From: Desulfobacteraceae bacterium 4572_19
GTDB lineage: Bacteria > Desulfobacterota > Desulfobacteria > Desulfobacterales > NBLS01
Direction: 5' to 3'
Assembly (NCBI GenBank): GCA_002084385.1
Contig: NBLS01000059.1
Location: 1 to 5,069 of the forward strand
DNA: 5,069 nucleotides
Below the pieces are notes generated by a model. That model was given only the letters and a program-made list of their open reading frames with translations, was not told where the DNA came from and did no database searches. Shown in pieces: positions 1 through 5,069 of this stretch (positions within the stretch are counted from its first letter, which is position 1; each line of letters opens with the position of its first letter). The translations under genes and the position numbers were made by a program.

Positions 1-440
1 ATTAATACTCCCAAGTCAGTGTATATCAATACAACTAAATCATACTTGTTTGATTCTAAGTTAACTTCTAAATAACTTGTATTTAAGTAGGCTATATCCA
101 TTTTTTTGCCTTCGGCAGACTTGCTAGCATACTCAATAGAATTTTTTGAAATATCTATTCCTGTTACGCTATGACCTTTTTCTGCAAATATTTCGGTGTA
201 AAGACCTGGACCGCAACCTAAATCAAGTATATTTAGTTTTCCTTTCTCTTTTTGTGTGCTTAATATCCAATTGGCGGTTTCTTCTATAGTTGATCTTTTC
301 CTACTTCCAAGGTCAATATCGGGATTCAAATGAATATTTAACAGTTGTTTTGAAATATGTTTATCAGTCCACATAAATGATGTGCCTTTTTCATAAAGTT
401 CAGGCTTCTCTGCTTTTAAAATTATTTCAGCTATTTTCAT
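1..440 (-). CDS. Class I SAM-dependent methyltransferase, N-terminal part (runs off the left edge)
   Basis: This frame starts at the ATG at 440-438 and stays open to the window edge, giving 146 complete codons. Residues 72-79 read LDLGCGPG, the glycine-rich S-adenosylmethionine-binding motif I of Rossmann-fold methyltransferases. The acidic end of strand 2 follows at GIDIS (94-98), and a hydrophobic strand with an acidic residue lies at YDLVVLIYTDLGVL (133-146), where motif IV is expected. The N-terminal block (YEKGTSFMWTDKHIS, then LNPDIDLGSR) is typical of a small cytosolic methyltransferase group of unknown substrate seen in Bacteroidota and Firmicutes; I recall this from family knowledge. 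The C-terminal substrate-binding half lies outside the window, so the substrate cannot be inferred. No strong Shine-Dalgarno sequence precedes the ATG. The 5' neighbour is the cyclotransferase gene, 135 bases away, so the two are probably transcribed separately. Confidence 0.88.
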   Translation of the reverse strand, partial: MKIAEIILKAEKPELYEKGTSFMWTDKHISKQLLNIHLNPDIDLGSRKRSTIEETANWILSTQKEKGKLNILDLGCGPGLYTEIFAEKGHSVTGIDISKNSIEYASKSAEGKKMDIAYLNTSYLEVNLESNKYDLVVLIYTDLGVL

Positions 441-462
441 TTTTTTAATTTCTCTTATTATT

Positions 463-469
463 CAAAATA
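463..469 (-). promoter_or_regulatory. Possible -7 element for the methyltransferase gene
   Basis: On the minus strand TATTTTG lies 22 bases before the methyltransferase ATG. It resembles the Bacteroidota -7 box TAnnTTTG but is one base short. A TTG lies about 21 bases further upstream. This is a weak match in AT-rich DNA and is inference only. Confidence 0.2.
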
Positions 470-526
470 TGCCATTGTTAGCTCTTTTCTCAAATGCCCT
501 GTAACTTATTTATCTAAACCACTCCC

Positions 527-539
527 ACCCTGACAGGGT
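527..539. repeat. 13-bp perfect palindrome, ACCCTG-A-CAGGGT
   Basis: Two 6-base arms flank a single A in the gap between the cyclotransferase stop and the methyltransferase start. Further CCCTG/CAGGG half-sites lie nearby at 497-501 and 548-552. No T-run follows on either strand, so it does not look like an intrinsic terminator. It could be an operator or a dispersed intergenic repeat; a one-base loop is too tight for a normal hairpin. Confidence 0.4.
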
Positions 540-575
540 CCAAATTGCAGGGAATAAATTCAAATGATTTCAAAT

Positions 576-1427
576 CTATTTGCTGTCCGGAATCACATTA
601 TCTGTAATCTCTATCTCAAAAATCCGGGGCCAGAGTTTTCCTGTAACAAAAAGCCTGTCATTTATTGGGTCGTACGCAATTCCGTTGGGGCACGCCTCTT
701 TTTTTTCCGGTATCGACATTTTTAATCTTTTTAATTCTGACAAGCTTTCATCTGAGATTTCTTCCGGATCAAAAATTCCTTCCAGATCAATCCAGCGATT
801 TACCCGGCCATCGGTTGGCGAAATACAGGCAATTAGACTTCCCGGCCAAATGTTGGCATAGATCTCCCCATTAACATATTCCATTTCATTTAATTTTTTA
901 ACAGCCGTATCGCAACAACTTACTTCGAGGGTTTTGTGAATATCGAAATTGATAGTATCTATAAAATAGAGCTTTTCAGAACCATCGCTCATGATCAGGT
1001 CTTTACCGTCCCATGTTATTCCCCATCCCCTGCTATTATATTCAAAACTATCAACAAGGTTAAAATCATTCAGGTCATAAATAAAGCCAATATTGGCATC
1101 CTCAGTAATCTGGGCGACTTTTTTGTTAAATATTGTGATTCCTTCTGCGAAATACCTGTTCGAAACGGAATAGAAATCAATCATATCTCCGGTTTTCAGC
1201 CGGTATTTCCTTAGCGATGAGTAGCCAGGGATCCCGGTTCCTTCAACGATACATCCATCATAAAGAGATAATCCTTCTGTAAAAGCCAGGGTATCGTGAG
1301 GATAGGAATTAATTATCCTGAATCCAAAAACCGGAGATTCACAAGCCCTGTTACCGCAGCCCGTAATTAATACTGTAGCTATAAATAAATTTATCAAAAA
1401 AGCCGGTTTTTCAATGTATAATTTCAT
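576..1427 (-). CDS. Glutaminyl-peptide cyclotransferase (plant/bacterial beta-propeller type), lipoprotein
   Basis: This 283-residue protein matches the glutamine cyclotransferase family (papaya-latex type), which converts N-terminal glutamine of peptides to pyroglutamate. The N-terminus is a lipoprotein signal: a hydrophobic stretch (about 9-22) and lipobox ITGC with Cys24, so the mature protein should be anchored to a membrane facing the periplasm or cell surface. Family blocks appear in order: HDTLAFTEGL (44-53), YFAEGITIF (92-100), GWGITWDG (134-141), LIMSDGS (144-150), LNEMEYVNGEIYANIW (179-194), NGIAYDP (248-254) and VTGKLWP (261-267). From my memory of the papaya enzyme, catalytic Glu69, Asn155 and Lys225 correspond to Glu95, Asn180 and Lys264, all present. 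Trp110 and Trp169 correspond to Trp135 and Trp194. The usual Trp of the QxxW block is Glu109 here (QITE). Length is normal for the lipoprotein form. There is no clear Shine-Dalgarno sequence; the start is fixed by the signal peptide. It stands alone, without an obvious operon. Confidence 0.93.
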   Translation of the reverse strand: MKLYIEKPAFLINLFIATVLITGCGNRACESPVFGFRIINSYPHDTLAFTEGLSLYDGCIVEGTGIPGYSSLRKYRLKTGDMIDFYSVSNRYFAEGITIFNKKVAQITEDANIGFIYDLNDFNLVDSFEYNSRGWGITWDGKDLIMSDGSEKLYFIDTINFDIHKTLEVSCCDTAVKKLNEMEYVNGEIYANIWPGSLIACISPTDGRVNRWIDLEGIFDPEEISDESLSELKRLKMSIPEKKEACPNGIAYDPINDRLFVTGKLWPRIFEIEITDNVIPDSK

Positions 1428-1428
1428 T

Positions 1429-1456
1429 ATTGAATTTTAATTGTTGATTTTTAATT
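1429..1456. repeat. Imperfect tandem 14-mer just upstream of the cyclotransferase start
   Basis: Two adjacent AT-rich 14-mers, ATTGAATTTTAATT (1429-1442) and GTTGATTTTTAATT (1443-1456), agree at 12 of 14 positions. They begin one base before the cyclotransferase ATG on the minus strand, in its 5' leader. They may be simple low-complexity DNA or a local duplication; no regulatory role can be shown. Confidence 0.35.
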
Positions 1457-1479
1457 TCTGTTGGGTTCGATAAAATTAT

Positions 1480-1522
1480 TTAATAATCAATGATATTTAC
1501 AATTCTCCAGCGACCATCAATT
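1480..1522 (-). pseudogene. Lumazine-binding-like NTF2-fold gene, C-terminal fragment (cut off by the insertion sequence)
   Basis: In the minus-strand frame that continues the fragment at 3851-3985, this piece encodes IDGRWRIVNIIDY and then TAA (1482-1480). The pattern LLKIDGxWKIVN is the usual C-terminal strand of small NTF2-fold proteins of the 'putative lumazine-binding' group (Lumazine_bd_2). Frame, strand and residue pattern fit as the tail of the gene split by the insertion sequence. Bases 1519-1522 (AATT) are the left copy of the target duplication. Alone it has no start and cannot be expressed. Confidence 0.75.
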
Positions 1523-1537
1523 TCAGAACTCCTGACC
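1523..1537 (+). repeat. Left terminal inverted repeat of the insertion sequence
   Basis: TCAGAACTCCTGACC matches the inverted right end (3836-3850) at 14 of 15 positions. If the flanking bases are included, the match is 17 of 19 (1519-1537 against 3836-3854). It is the presumed transposase-binding end. Confidence 0.85.
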
Positions 1538-1567
1538 TGATTTATGGAAATCAATTAATTATAAACC

Positions 1568-1598
1568 TTGCATCGTAAACCAGGAAGTCGCACTTTTG
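1568..1598 (+). promoter_or_regulatory. Bacteroidota-type promoter candidate for the transposase
   Basis: TTG at 1568-1570 is followed after 20 bases by CACTTTTG at 1591-1598, which matches the -7 consensus TAnnTTTG except for its first base. Spacing agrees with the known -33/-7 arrangement. The element lies between the left end of the insertion sequence and the ATG at 1615, leaving a leader of roughly 10 bases. No Shine-Dalgarno sequence is visible before that ATG. Confidence 0.4.
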
Positions 1599-1614
1599 TT
1601 AAAAATTCCAGCTG

Positions 1615-2073
1615 ATGCAAATGCAACTTCCCATATTCCCGAACACGACAAGATTAATAAATTCAAGTGTAGGTATATTTGAAAAAGATGATTTAGTCTA
1701 TTACCTTCATAACGGGTCACCGATCCATTGCCATGATAAAAATGACCTTAACAGTTACCGTTATATTACTGCTGACCTTGTAGTAAGCGGTCTTTGCAGA
1801 CCCAGTGAGATAGCTAAGACCTTTGGTGTAAGCAACCGTAACATACAACGATATGCTAAGGCTCTACGGGAGAAGGGTGCAAGCTGGTTTTTTAGCAGAG
1901 AAGAAAATCGGGGCAGGGCCCATAAAATAACAGATGATGTTTTAAAAGATGCCCAGCAAATGATTGATGACTTTTATTCGGTAAGGGATGTTGCCCGATT
2001 ACTTAGTGTAACCGAAGGGGCATTGCGTTACCATATTAAAAAAGGTAACATTAAAAAAAAATGGAAGCTATAA
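1615..2073 (+). CDS. Helix-turn-helix N-terminal part of the transposase (152 aa)
   Basis: This frame encodes the DNA-binding region of the transposase. Residues 51-90 form a first helix-turn-helix: GLCRPSEIAKTFGVS, then NRNIQRYAKALREKG. Residues 121-145 form a second one: YSVRDVARLLSVTEG, then ALRYHIKKG. In related transposases these domains are fused to the DDE core in one protein of roughly 650-750 residues, so this is probably the N-terminal module rather than a separate regulator. Translation ends at 2071-2073, ten bases after a run of nine A (2053-2061). The next frame, shifted by +1, is already open from 2012 and carries on into the catalytic domain. An in-frame stop at 1600-1602 limits the start to 1615 or, two codons later, 1621; there is no clear ribosome binding site to choose between them. 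Confidence 0.85.
   Translation: MQMQLPIFPNTTRLINSSVGIFEKDDLVYYLHNGSPIHCHDKNDLNSYRYITADLVVSGLCRPSEIAKTFGVSNRNIQRYAKALREKGASWFFSREENRGRAHKITDDVLKDAQQMIDDFYSVRDVARLLSVTEGALRYHIKKGNIKKKWKL
2053..2061 (+). other. Run of nine A at the junction of the two transposase frames
   Basis: The run lies where the helix-turn-helix frame (codon starts at 1615, 1618 and so on) and the catalytic frame overlap (2012-2073). Moving from the first to the second needs +1 or -2. Losing one A, or adding two, in the RNA or DNA would join them. It is either a slippage site or the position of a frameshift mutation. Confidence 0.6.
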
Positions 2074-3823
2074 AAACAGTCAATGTGGATTAAGCTCTCC
2101 CTGCACCAGGAACCAACAAGATATATTAGTATCAAACATTATCGGTGTAGGCGCCACAAATATAGAAGCAAGAGGGCTTGCCGTAAACCACCAGCTTGAA
2201 AGCACACCTGTTCATTTTGAACCCTGCGAAAGCGTTCCGCAAGCGGGGGTATTATTCCTTTTGCCTTTTTTAGGACAAACCGGCTTGTTCAGTTTTAAAG
2301 ACCACTTCCAGGAGTTACAAAAAGGCTATTACCACATTACTTTTGTCATACTGTTTATTGCCTTTATGTATTTGCGCAGGATTAAAAACCCTGAGCAGTT
2401 AAAGCATCACAGCCCCGGGGAATTTGGAAAGATAATGGGACTTGACCGTGTACCTGAAGCCAAATGCTTAAGGGGGAAATTGAAAGAAATATGCACACAA
2501 CAAAAATCCTGGCAATGGAATATGGACCTGGCAAAAAAATGGTCACACCAGGAAGAAAACGAGTTTTATTACATCGATGGCCATGTCCAGGTTTACAACG
2601 GGCACAAAGCTAAGTTAGGAAAGAAACATGTAGCAAGGCAAAAACTTTGTTTGCCTGGCATGCAGGAATTTTGGGTAAACAATAAAGATGGCATGCCCTA
2701 TTTCTATGTTACCGGACAGGTAAATGAGAAACTTATAGAAATGCTTGAAACACAAATTATCCCAACATTATTAGAGGAGATACCGTCAAAATACACTCAA
2801 GGGGAATTAGAGGGCGACCCCGACCTGCCACGTTTCACACTTGTATTCGACAGGGAAGCGTATAGTCCTGTTTTTTTTCAAAGACTATGGGATAAGTATC
2901 GCATTGCCATAATTACATATCGTAAAAATGTAAAAGAGATCTGGAACAATAACGATTTTAATGAACACAAAATTGACATAGAAGGCAATGAAACAAAAAT
3001 GCTCCTTGCAGAAAAAACTATAGAATTAAATAAAGCACAAATGCGTGAGATACGACGCCTGTCAGGTGATCATCAAACCAGTGTAATAACAACCAATAAA
3101 AAACTATCACTGCACATGGTTGCCATCCAAATGTTTGCACGTTGGACACAGGAGAATTTTTTTAAGTACATGCGACAGGATTATGATTTTGACAGGCTGC
3201 TTCAATATGCAGTAGAACAGATAGATAAAGACTTTGTTGTAGTTAACCCGGAGTACAACAATATAGCGTACCGCCTGAAGAAAATTCGTGAAAAAATCAG
3301 CCGGAGGATGGCTGCATTATATAAGTTGCAAGAAGATAATGTGAATGATGATCTGGACAGCACAAACAAGTATGTAGAAAAACAAATAAAGGTAAAGCGA
3401 GAACTTCATGACTTTAAACAGCAACAAGAACAATTGCTGGATGCAAGAAAACAAATACCTTATAAAATCAAAATAGAAGATATGCCTGACAATGTAAGGT
3501 ACAACAAGCTAAACCTCGAGAGTAAACGTTTTCAAAACATTATAAAAATAATATGTTACAGGGCAGAAACTTCATTTGCTACCTTGCTATCAAGTAACTA
3601 CAAAAAAAGCATAAATGAAAAAAGGGCTCTTGTTAAAAGTATAATAAACTCTCATGCAGATATTGTTCCTGATTATCAAAACAACACACTTACAGTTAGC
3701 TTATACTCCCAATCTAGTCCTAGAATGAATGATACTATCAAAAATATTTGTAACTTATTGAATGAAACTAAGACCAAATATCCTGGCACAAATTTGATTA
3801 TGAATTACAAAATCGCGACATGA
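2063..3823 (+). CDS. DDE transposase catalytic part, in the +1 frame to the HTH part
   Basis: The frame is open from 2012 to the TGA at 3821-3823. Its only plausible own start is a TTG at 2261, which would remove the family-typical block HFEPCESVPQAGVLFLLP (about 2216-2269); the protein is therefore better read as a fusion with the upstream frame, about 735 residues in total. Counting from the TTG, the catalytic triad candidates are Asp106 in YYIDGH, Asp197 in LVFDREAYSP and Glu298 in WTQENFFKYM, in the spacing and context usual for this DDE family. Family blocks KGYYHIT (21-27) and SPGEFGKIMGLDRVPE (51-66) precede them. Residues 336-397 are rich in charged residues and Gln, probably coiled coil. 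The catalytic core shows no internal stop, so the enzyme could still be active if the frameshift is made. The start given here is the first codon after the A-run. Confidence 0.85.
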   Translation, partial: GSYKNSQCGLSSPCTRNQQDILVSNIIGVGATNIEARGLAVNHQLESTPVHFEPCESVPQAGVLFLLPFLGQTGLFSFKDHFQELQKGYYHITFVILFIAFMYLRRIKNPEQLKHHSPGEFGKIMGLDRVPEAKCLRGKLKEICTQQKSWQWNMDLAKKWSHQEENEFYYIDGHVQVYNGHKAKLGKKHVARQKLCLPGMQEFWVNNKDGMPYFYVTGQVNEKLIEMLETQIIPTLLEEIPSKYTQGELEGDPDLPRFTLVFDREAYSPVFFQRLWDKYRIAIITYRKNVKEIWNNNDFNEHKIDIEGNETKMLLAEKTIELNKAQMREIRRLSGDHQTSVITTNKKLSLHMVAIQMFARWTQENFFKYMRQDYDFDRLLQYAVEQIDKDFVVVNPEYNNIAYRLKKIREKISRRMAALYKLQEDNVNDDLDSTNKYVEKQIKVKRELHDFKQQQEQLLDARKQIPYKIKIEDMPDNVRYNKLNLESKRFQNIIKIICYRAETSFATLLSSNYKKSINEKRALVKSIINSHADIVPDYQNNTLTVSLYSQSSPRMNDTIKNICNLLNETKTKYPGTNLIMNYKIAT

Positions 3824-3835
3824 CCTTTTTTAGAG

Positions 3836-3850
3836 GATCAGGAGTTCTGA
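3836..3850 (-). repeat. Right terminal inverted repeat of the insertion sequence
   Basis: GATCAGGAGTTCTGA on the plus strand is the inverted counterpart of the left end (1523-1537), differing at one position. It begins 13 bases after the transposase stop codon, so the element has almost no 3' untranslated space. Confidence 0.85.
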
Positions 3851-3985
3851 GATTTTCAACATTTTAAGGAAATCATAAATTTTATTATTGTCATTTATTA
3901 TAAATAGGATTTTTATCTGAGCAGCAGCTCCAGCATAGTCAATTTCCTCAATTTCATAAAAGCGGCTATGGGCTATGATTTGCTG
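3851..3985 (-). pseudogene. Lumazine-binding-like NTF2-fold gene, middle fragment (5' truncated, 3' cut by the insertion sequence)
   Basis: The minus-strand frame encodes 45 residues containing YEIEEIDYAGAAAQIKI and YDFLKMLKI, which match the central strands of small NTF2-fold 'putative lumazine-binding' proteins (compare VEIxSIDVxGNxAxxKV and DYLxLLKIDGxW). Joined to the fragment at 1480-1522 it gives 57 residues ending LKIDGRWRIVNIIDY. Family members usually have about 115-150 residues, so the N-terminal half is missing: an in-frame TAA stands at 3988-3986, no start codon lies between it and the domain, and the repeat-rich stretch at 3961-3997 takes the place of the missing part. The gene was thus damaged at both ends. 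The last codon is ATC, where the reconstructed ancestor has ATT, from a mutated target duplicate. The family's function is mostly unknown; binding of a small ligand is inferred from the fold. Confidence 0.75.
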
Positions 3986-3997
3986 TTAGCGGCTGTT
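3961..3997. repeat. Repeat-rich junction between the SRPBCC gene and the lumazine-binding-like remnant
   Basis: Three short direct repeats are packed here: AGCGGCT at 3961-3967 and 3988-3994; a perfect tandem GGCTATG at 3964-3970 and 3971-3977; and GCTGTT at 3982-3987 and 3992-3997. The stretch lies exactly where the coding similarity of the lumazine-binding-like remnant stops. It resembles a recombination scar. It does not match the integron attC core GTTRRRY. Confidence 0.5.
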
Positions 3998-4014
3998 GTA
4001 CTTTTAAAAGACGA

Positions 4015-4446
4015 CTAACTTTCCTGCTTCTCCATTATTGCCTTCAGCTTATGCAGGTCACCTTTTATACTCTTTTTTATAATACCTCTCATAATAACCA
4101 TTATGATACGCATGAAAAAGGTAAGTGCCATTTTGGATTGCATGGTTACACGGCTGCCATCATTCTCAGGTTCCACACGGTAGAAACCTATAGCCCCTTT
4201 CATTCTGCTGTCTTCAAAGACCCATTCCATATGGCGACCATCTTCCCACTTGATAATTGTCCAGGGCATAGGCCCTAAGTCTTTATGGAAATGTATTCCT
4301 GTTGAACCTACCCCATAAGGTGGCTGCGAGGTCAATTCAGCTTTGGTGATACCATCTCGCCATTGAACATCTGTAGTAACCAGCGCCCAGAAGTTCCATA
4401 TTTTTTCGGGGCTTTGTGAAATTGAAATTGAATCGTGGATTTCCAT
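4015..4446 (-). CDS. SRPBCC-fold protein (polyketide cyclase/dehydrase-like), 143 aa
   Basis: Starting at the ATG at 4446-4444, this encodes a small cytosolic START/Bet v 1-like protein. The N-terminus MEIHDSISISQSPEKIWNFW is the standard SRPBCC opening: strand 1, then a short helix with the S/APxxVW pattern. It is followed by a GVGSTGIHFH strand (about 43-52), a WTIIKWEDGRHMEWVF pair (61-76), an SRVTMQSKMAL strand (98-108) and a long C-terminal helix with a hydrophobic first part. Such proteins bind hydrophobic ligands; the substrate here is unknown. The frame extends 34 codons further upstream, but that part overlaps the SnoaL-like fragment in another frame and does not look like this family. 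A strong AAAGGA lies 9 bases before the chosen ATG. Length and both ends look complete, unlike its neighbours. It may be co-transcribed with the upstream fragments. Confidence 0.85.
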   Translation of the reverse strand: MEIHDSISISQSPEKIWNFWALVTTDVQWRDGITKAELTSQPPYGVGSTGIHFHKDLGPMPWTIIKWEDGRHMEWVFEDSRMKGAIGFYRVEPENDGSRVTMQSKMALTFFMRIIMVIMRGIIKKSIKGDLHKLKAIMEKQES

Positions 4447-4455
4447 AATTTGTAT

Positions 4456-4461
4456 TCCTTT
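4456..4461 (-). promoter_or_regulatory. Shine-Dalgarno AAAGGA that fixes the SRPBCC start
   Basis: On the minus strand AAAGGA stands 9 bases before the ATG at 4446-4444. It is the clearest ribosome binding site in the window and favours this start over the upstream one at 4548. Confidence 0.6.
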
Positions 4462-4474
4462 AGAGTGCTCATGT

Positions 4475-4675
4475 TTAATATCTCTTTTCTGGATATTCTT
4501 TTGCCATTCTATCAAAGTAATCAATAAGTGGTTGAACTCCATCTGCAACTAATGGATTATGTTGAATGTATTCATTCCCGACATATAAATCAGTCGCTTT
4601 TTTCGGGTTTCCTTCGTAAGCCATTTTATAAAAGGCTACCGCATTTTGTTTATTCTGTTTTAATTTTTCATTCAT
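4475..4675 (-). pseudogene. SnoaL-like / NTF2-family protein, N-terminal half only (66 aa)
   Basis: The translated start MNEKLKQNKQNAVAFYKMAY, then YVGNEYIQHNPLVADG and LIDYFDRMAKEYPEKR, matches the N-terminal half of small SnoaL-like polyketide-cyclase proteins of the NTF2 superfamily; the segment with YIQHNP and a following DG is characteristic. From family knowledge such proteins run to about 125-145 residues and continue after this point with the rest of the beta sheet. Here a stop follows directly (4477-4475), and the next recognisable sequence, 14 bases on, is the ribosome binding site of the SRPBCC gene. The C-terminal half is thus probably deleted and the product unlikely to fold. The ATG overlaps the stop of the preceding gene in an ATGAATGA arrangement, which would allow coupled translation. 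It could be a live small protein, but that is less likely. Confidence 0.72.
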
Positions 4676-4973
4676 AGGGATTTTGTTTTTTTGTAACCAG
4701 TAAAAAAATCACTGCTTGCAAAATTGTAAAAGCAGGTCCTCCATTTGCAGACCAAAGAGCATCAGATTCTTTTATGAAATGCCCACTCTTAGGAGCTGAA
4801 TTATTTAAACTTAATATCATATCATTACCCGACAATTCACCAAATATCCAATGTCCACATTCATGAAATATATAGGTTGATAAAGCAATTGGTATAATGG
4901 CTAAAACTACTTTCCACCTAATTTGACTTTCTCTTAAATCATTGTCTATTCTGTTAAAAAGAGACTTACGCAT
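4668..4973 (-). CDS. Small membrane protein with HExxH motif (M50-like), probably C-terminally truncated
   Basis: This 101-residue protein has a charged N-terminus, a hydrophobic helix (about 21-36) running straight into HECGH (37-41), and a second hydrophobic helix (about 81-94) preceded by NGGP (77-80). HExxH at the end of a membrane helix with a later GGP/AGP segment is the layout of M50 site-2-protease-like metallopeptidases, where the two His bind zinc and the Glu is catalytic. The third zinc ligand, normally an Asp in a later helix, is absent: the frame ends at KKQNPYE just after the second helix. Relatives I recall have about 180-200 residues and more helices, so this copy is probably truncated and inactive as a protease. 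AGGGA (4982-4986) lies 8 bases upstream of the ATG and supports the start. The stop overlaps the start of the SnoaL-like fragment by 8 bases. Confidence 0.65.
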   Translation of the reverse strand: MRKSLFNRIDNDLRESQIRWKVVLAIIPIALSTYIFHECGHWIFGELSGNDMILSLNNSAPKSGHFIKESDALWSANGGPAFTILQAVIFLLVTKKQNPYE

Positions 4974-5069
4974 ATTTCAAATCCCTATTTAGTAAAAAGT
5001 TTTTGTTTAATGGGGCACAACGGCAGACTGTCTAAAAACCCCGGATATTGCTATTTGCACACAATCCAT
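4974..5069. other. Right-edge intergenic segment
   Basis: No gene can be supported here. On the minus strand a short frame is open from the window edge to a TAA at 5009-5007, just before the leader of the membrane-protein gene. It could be the tail of a gene beyond the edge, but I do not recognise it. GCCGTTGTGCCCC (minus strand, about 5014-5026) is more GC-rich than its surroundings. Confidence 0.3.

Larger units (their letters stand above)
1523..3850 (+). mobile_element. Complete insertion sequence with HTH and DDE transposase frames, about 2.33 kb, family not assigned
   Basis: The ends are inverted repeats: TCAGAACTCCTGACC at the left (1523-1537) and, read inward on the opposite strand, TCAGAACTCCTGATC at the right (3850-3836), 14 of 15 identical. 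The flanks are AATT (1519-1522) and GATT (3851-3854), read as a 4-bp target duplication with one mutation. Between the ends lie a promoter candidate, a helix-turn-helix frame and a DDE transposase frame. The host gene it interrupts rejoins in phase when the element and one duplicate are removed, which independently supports these ends. The transposase resembles a family I know from several phyla, with an N-terminal HTH, an FEPCxxVP block and a late DDE catalytic core, but I cannot name the ISfinder family with confidence. Its orientation is opposite to all neighbouring genes. Cargo genes are absent. Confidence 0.88.

Noticed and set aside
527..560. Intrinsic terminator for the cyclotransferase gene
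   Set aside because: The palindrome has a one-base loop and no U-run follows on the minus strand.
580..1214. Plus-strand open frames across the cyclotransferase gene
   Set aside because: They lie opposite a minus-strand gene with a lipoprotein signal and full family motifs, and their translations show no domain pattern.
2261..3823. Independent transposase starting at TTG 2261
   Set aside because: This start would cut through a conserved family block that is encoded upstream in the same frame, so a frameshift fusion or a mutated single gene is more likely.
3961..4003. Integron attC site
   Set aside because: GCTAACA and GTTAGCG look suggestive, but neither fits RYYYAAC / GTTRRRY, and I see no clear paired hairpin or integrase gene.
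4051..4278. Plus-strand open frame opposite the SRPBCC gene
   Set aside because: It is antisense to a well-supported protein and shows no recognisable features.
4447..4548. N-terminal extension of the SRPBCC protein to an upstream ATG
   Set aside because: The extra 34 residues overlap the SnoaL-like fragment in another frame, precede the standard SRPBCC N-terminus, and lie upstream of the AAAGGA ribosome binding site.
1..5069. A new defence or other multi-gene system
   Set aside because: The genes are unrelated single families, several are broken, and no nuclease, reverse transcriptase, toxin-antitoxin pair or repeat array is present; the arrangement is better explained by decay and transposition.

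Overview
The window looks like chromosomal DNA of a member of the Bacteroidota, probably an environmental lineage. The reasons are its AT-rich composition, mostly weak ribosome binding sites, a Bacteroidota-type promoter candidate (TTG, 20-base gap, CAnnTTTG) ahead of the transposase, and gene families common in that phylum. The assignment is inference; there is no rRNA or other marker gene here.

All host genes and gene remnants lie on the minus strand. Read in their own direction, from high to low coordinates, they are: a small HExxH membrane protein that looks cut short at its C-terminus (4668-4973); the N-terminal half of a SnoaL/NTF2-fold protein (4475-4675); a complete SRPBCC-fold protein (4015-4446); a remnant of a lumazine-binding-like NTF2-fold gene in two pieces (3851-3985 and 1480-1522); a complete lipoprotein of the plant/bacterial glutaminyl-peptide cyclotransferase family (576-1427); and the first 146 codons of a class I SAM-dependent methyltransferase that runs off the left edge (1-440). 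They do not form a recognisable pathway. They look like an accessory patchwork in which several genes have been cut by recombination or deletion.

The one plus-strand unit is an insertion sequence of about 2.33 kb (1523-3850) with near-identical terminal inverted repeats. It carries a helix-turn-helix reading frame and a DDE transposase frame that overlap out of phase at a run of nine A. The transposase frame has no convincing start of its own, so a functional protein would need a frameshift at the A-run, or the copy is dead by a one-base indel. The element sits inside the lumazine-binding-like gene. Removing it with one copy of an imperfect 4-bp target duplication (AATT / GATT on the plus strand) rejoins the host frame in phase and restores a family-like C-terminus, which fixes both ends of the element.

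I found no tRNA, rRNA, CRISPR array or known defence system. The most notable observations are the base-level reconstruction of the insertion, the A9 frameshift, and the run of truncated small genes on the right with a repeat-rich junction.
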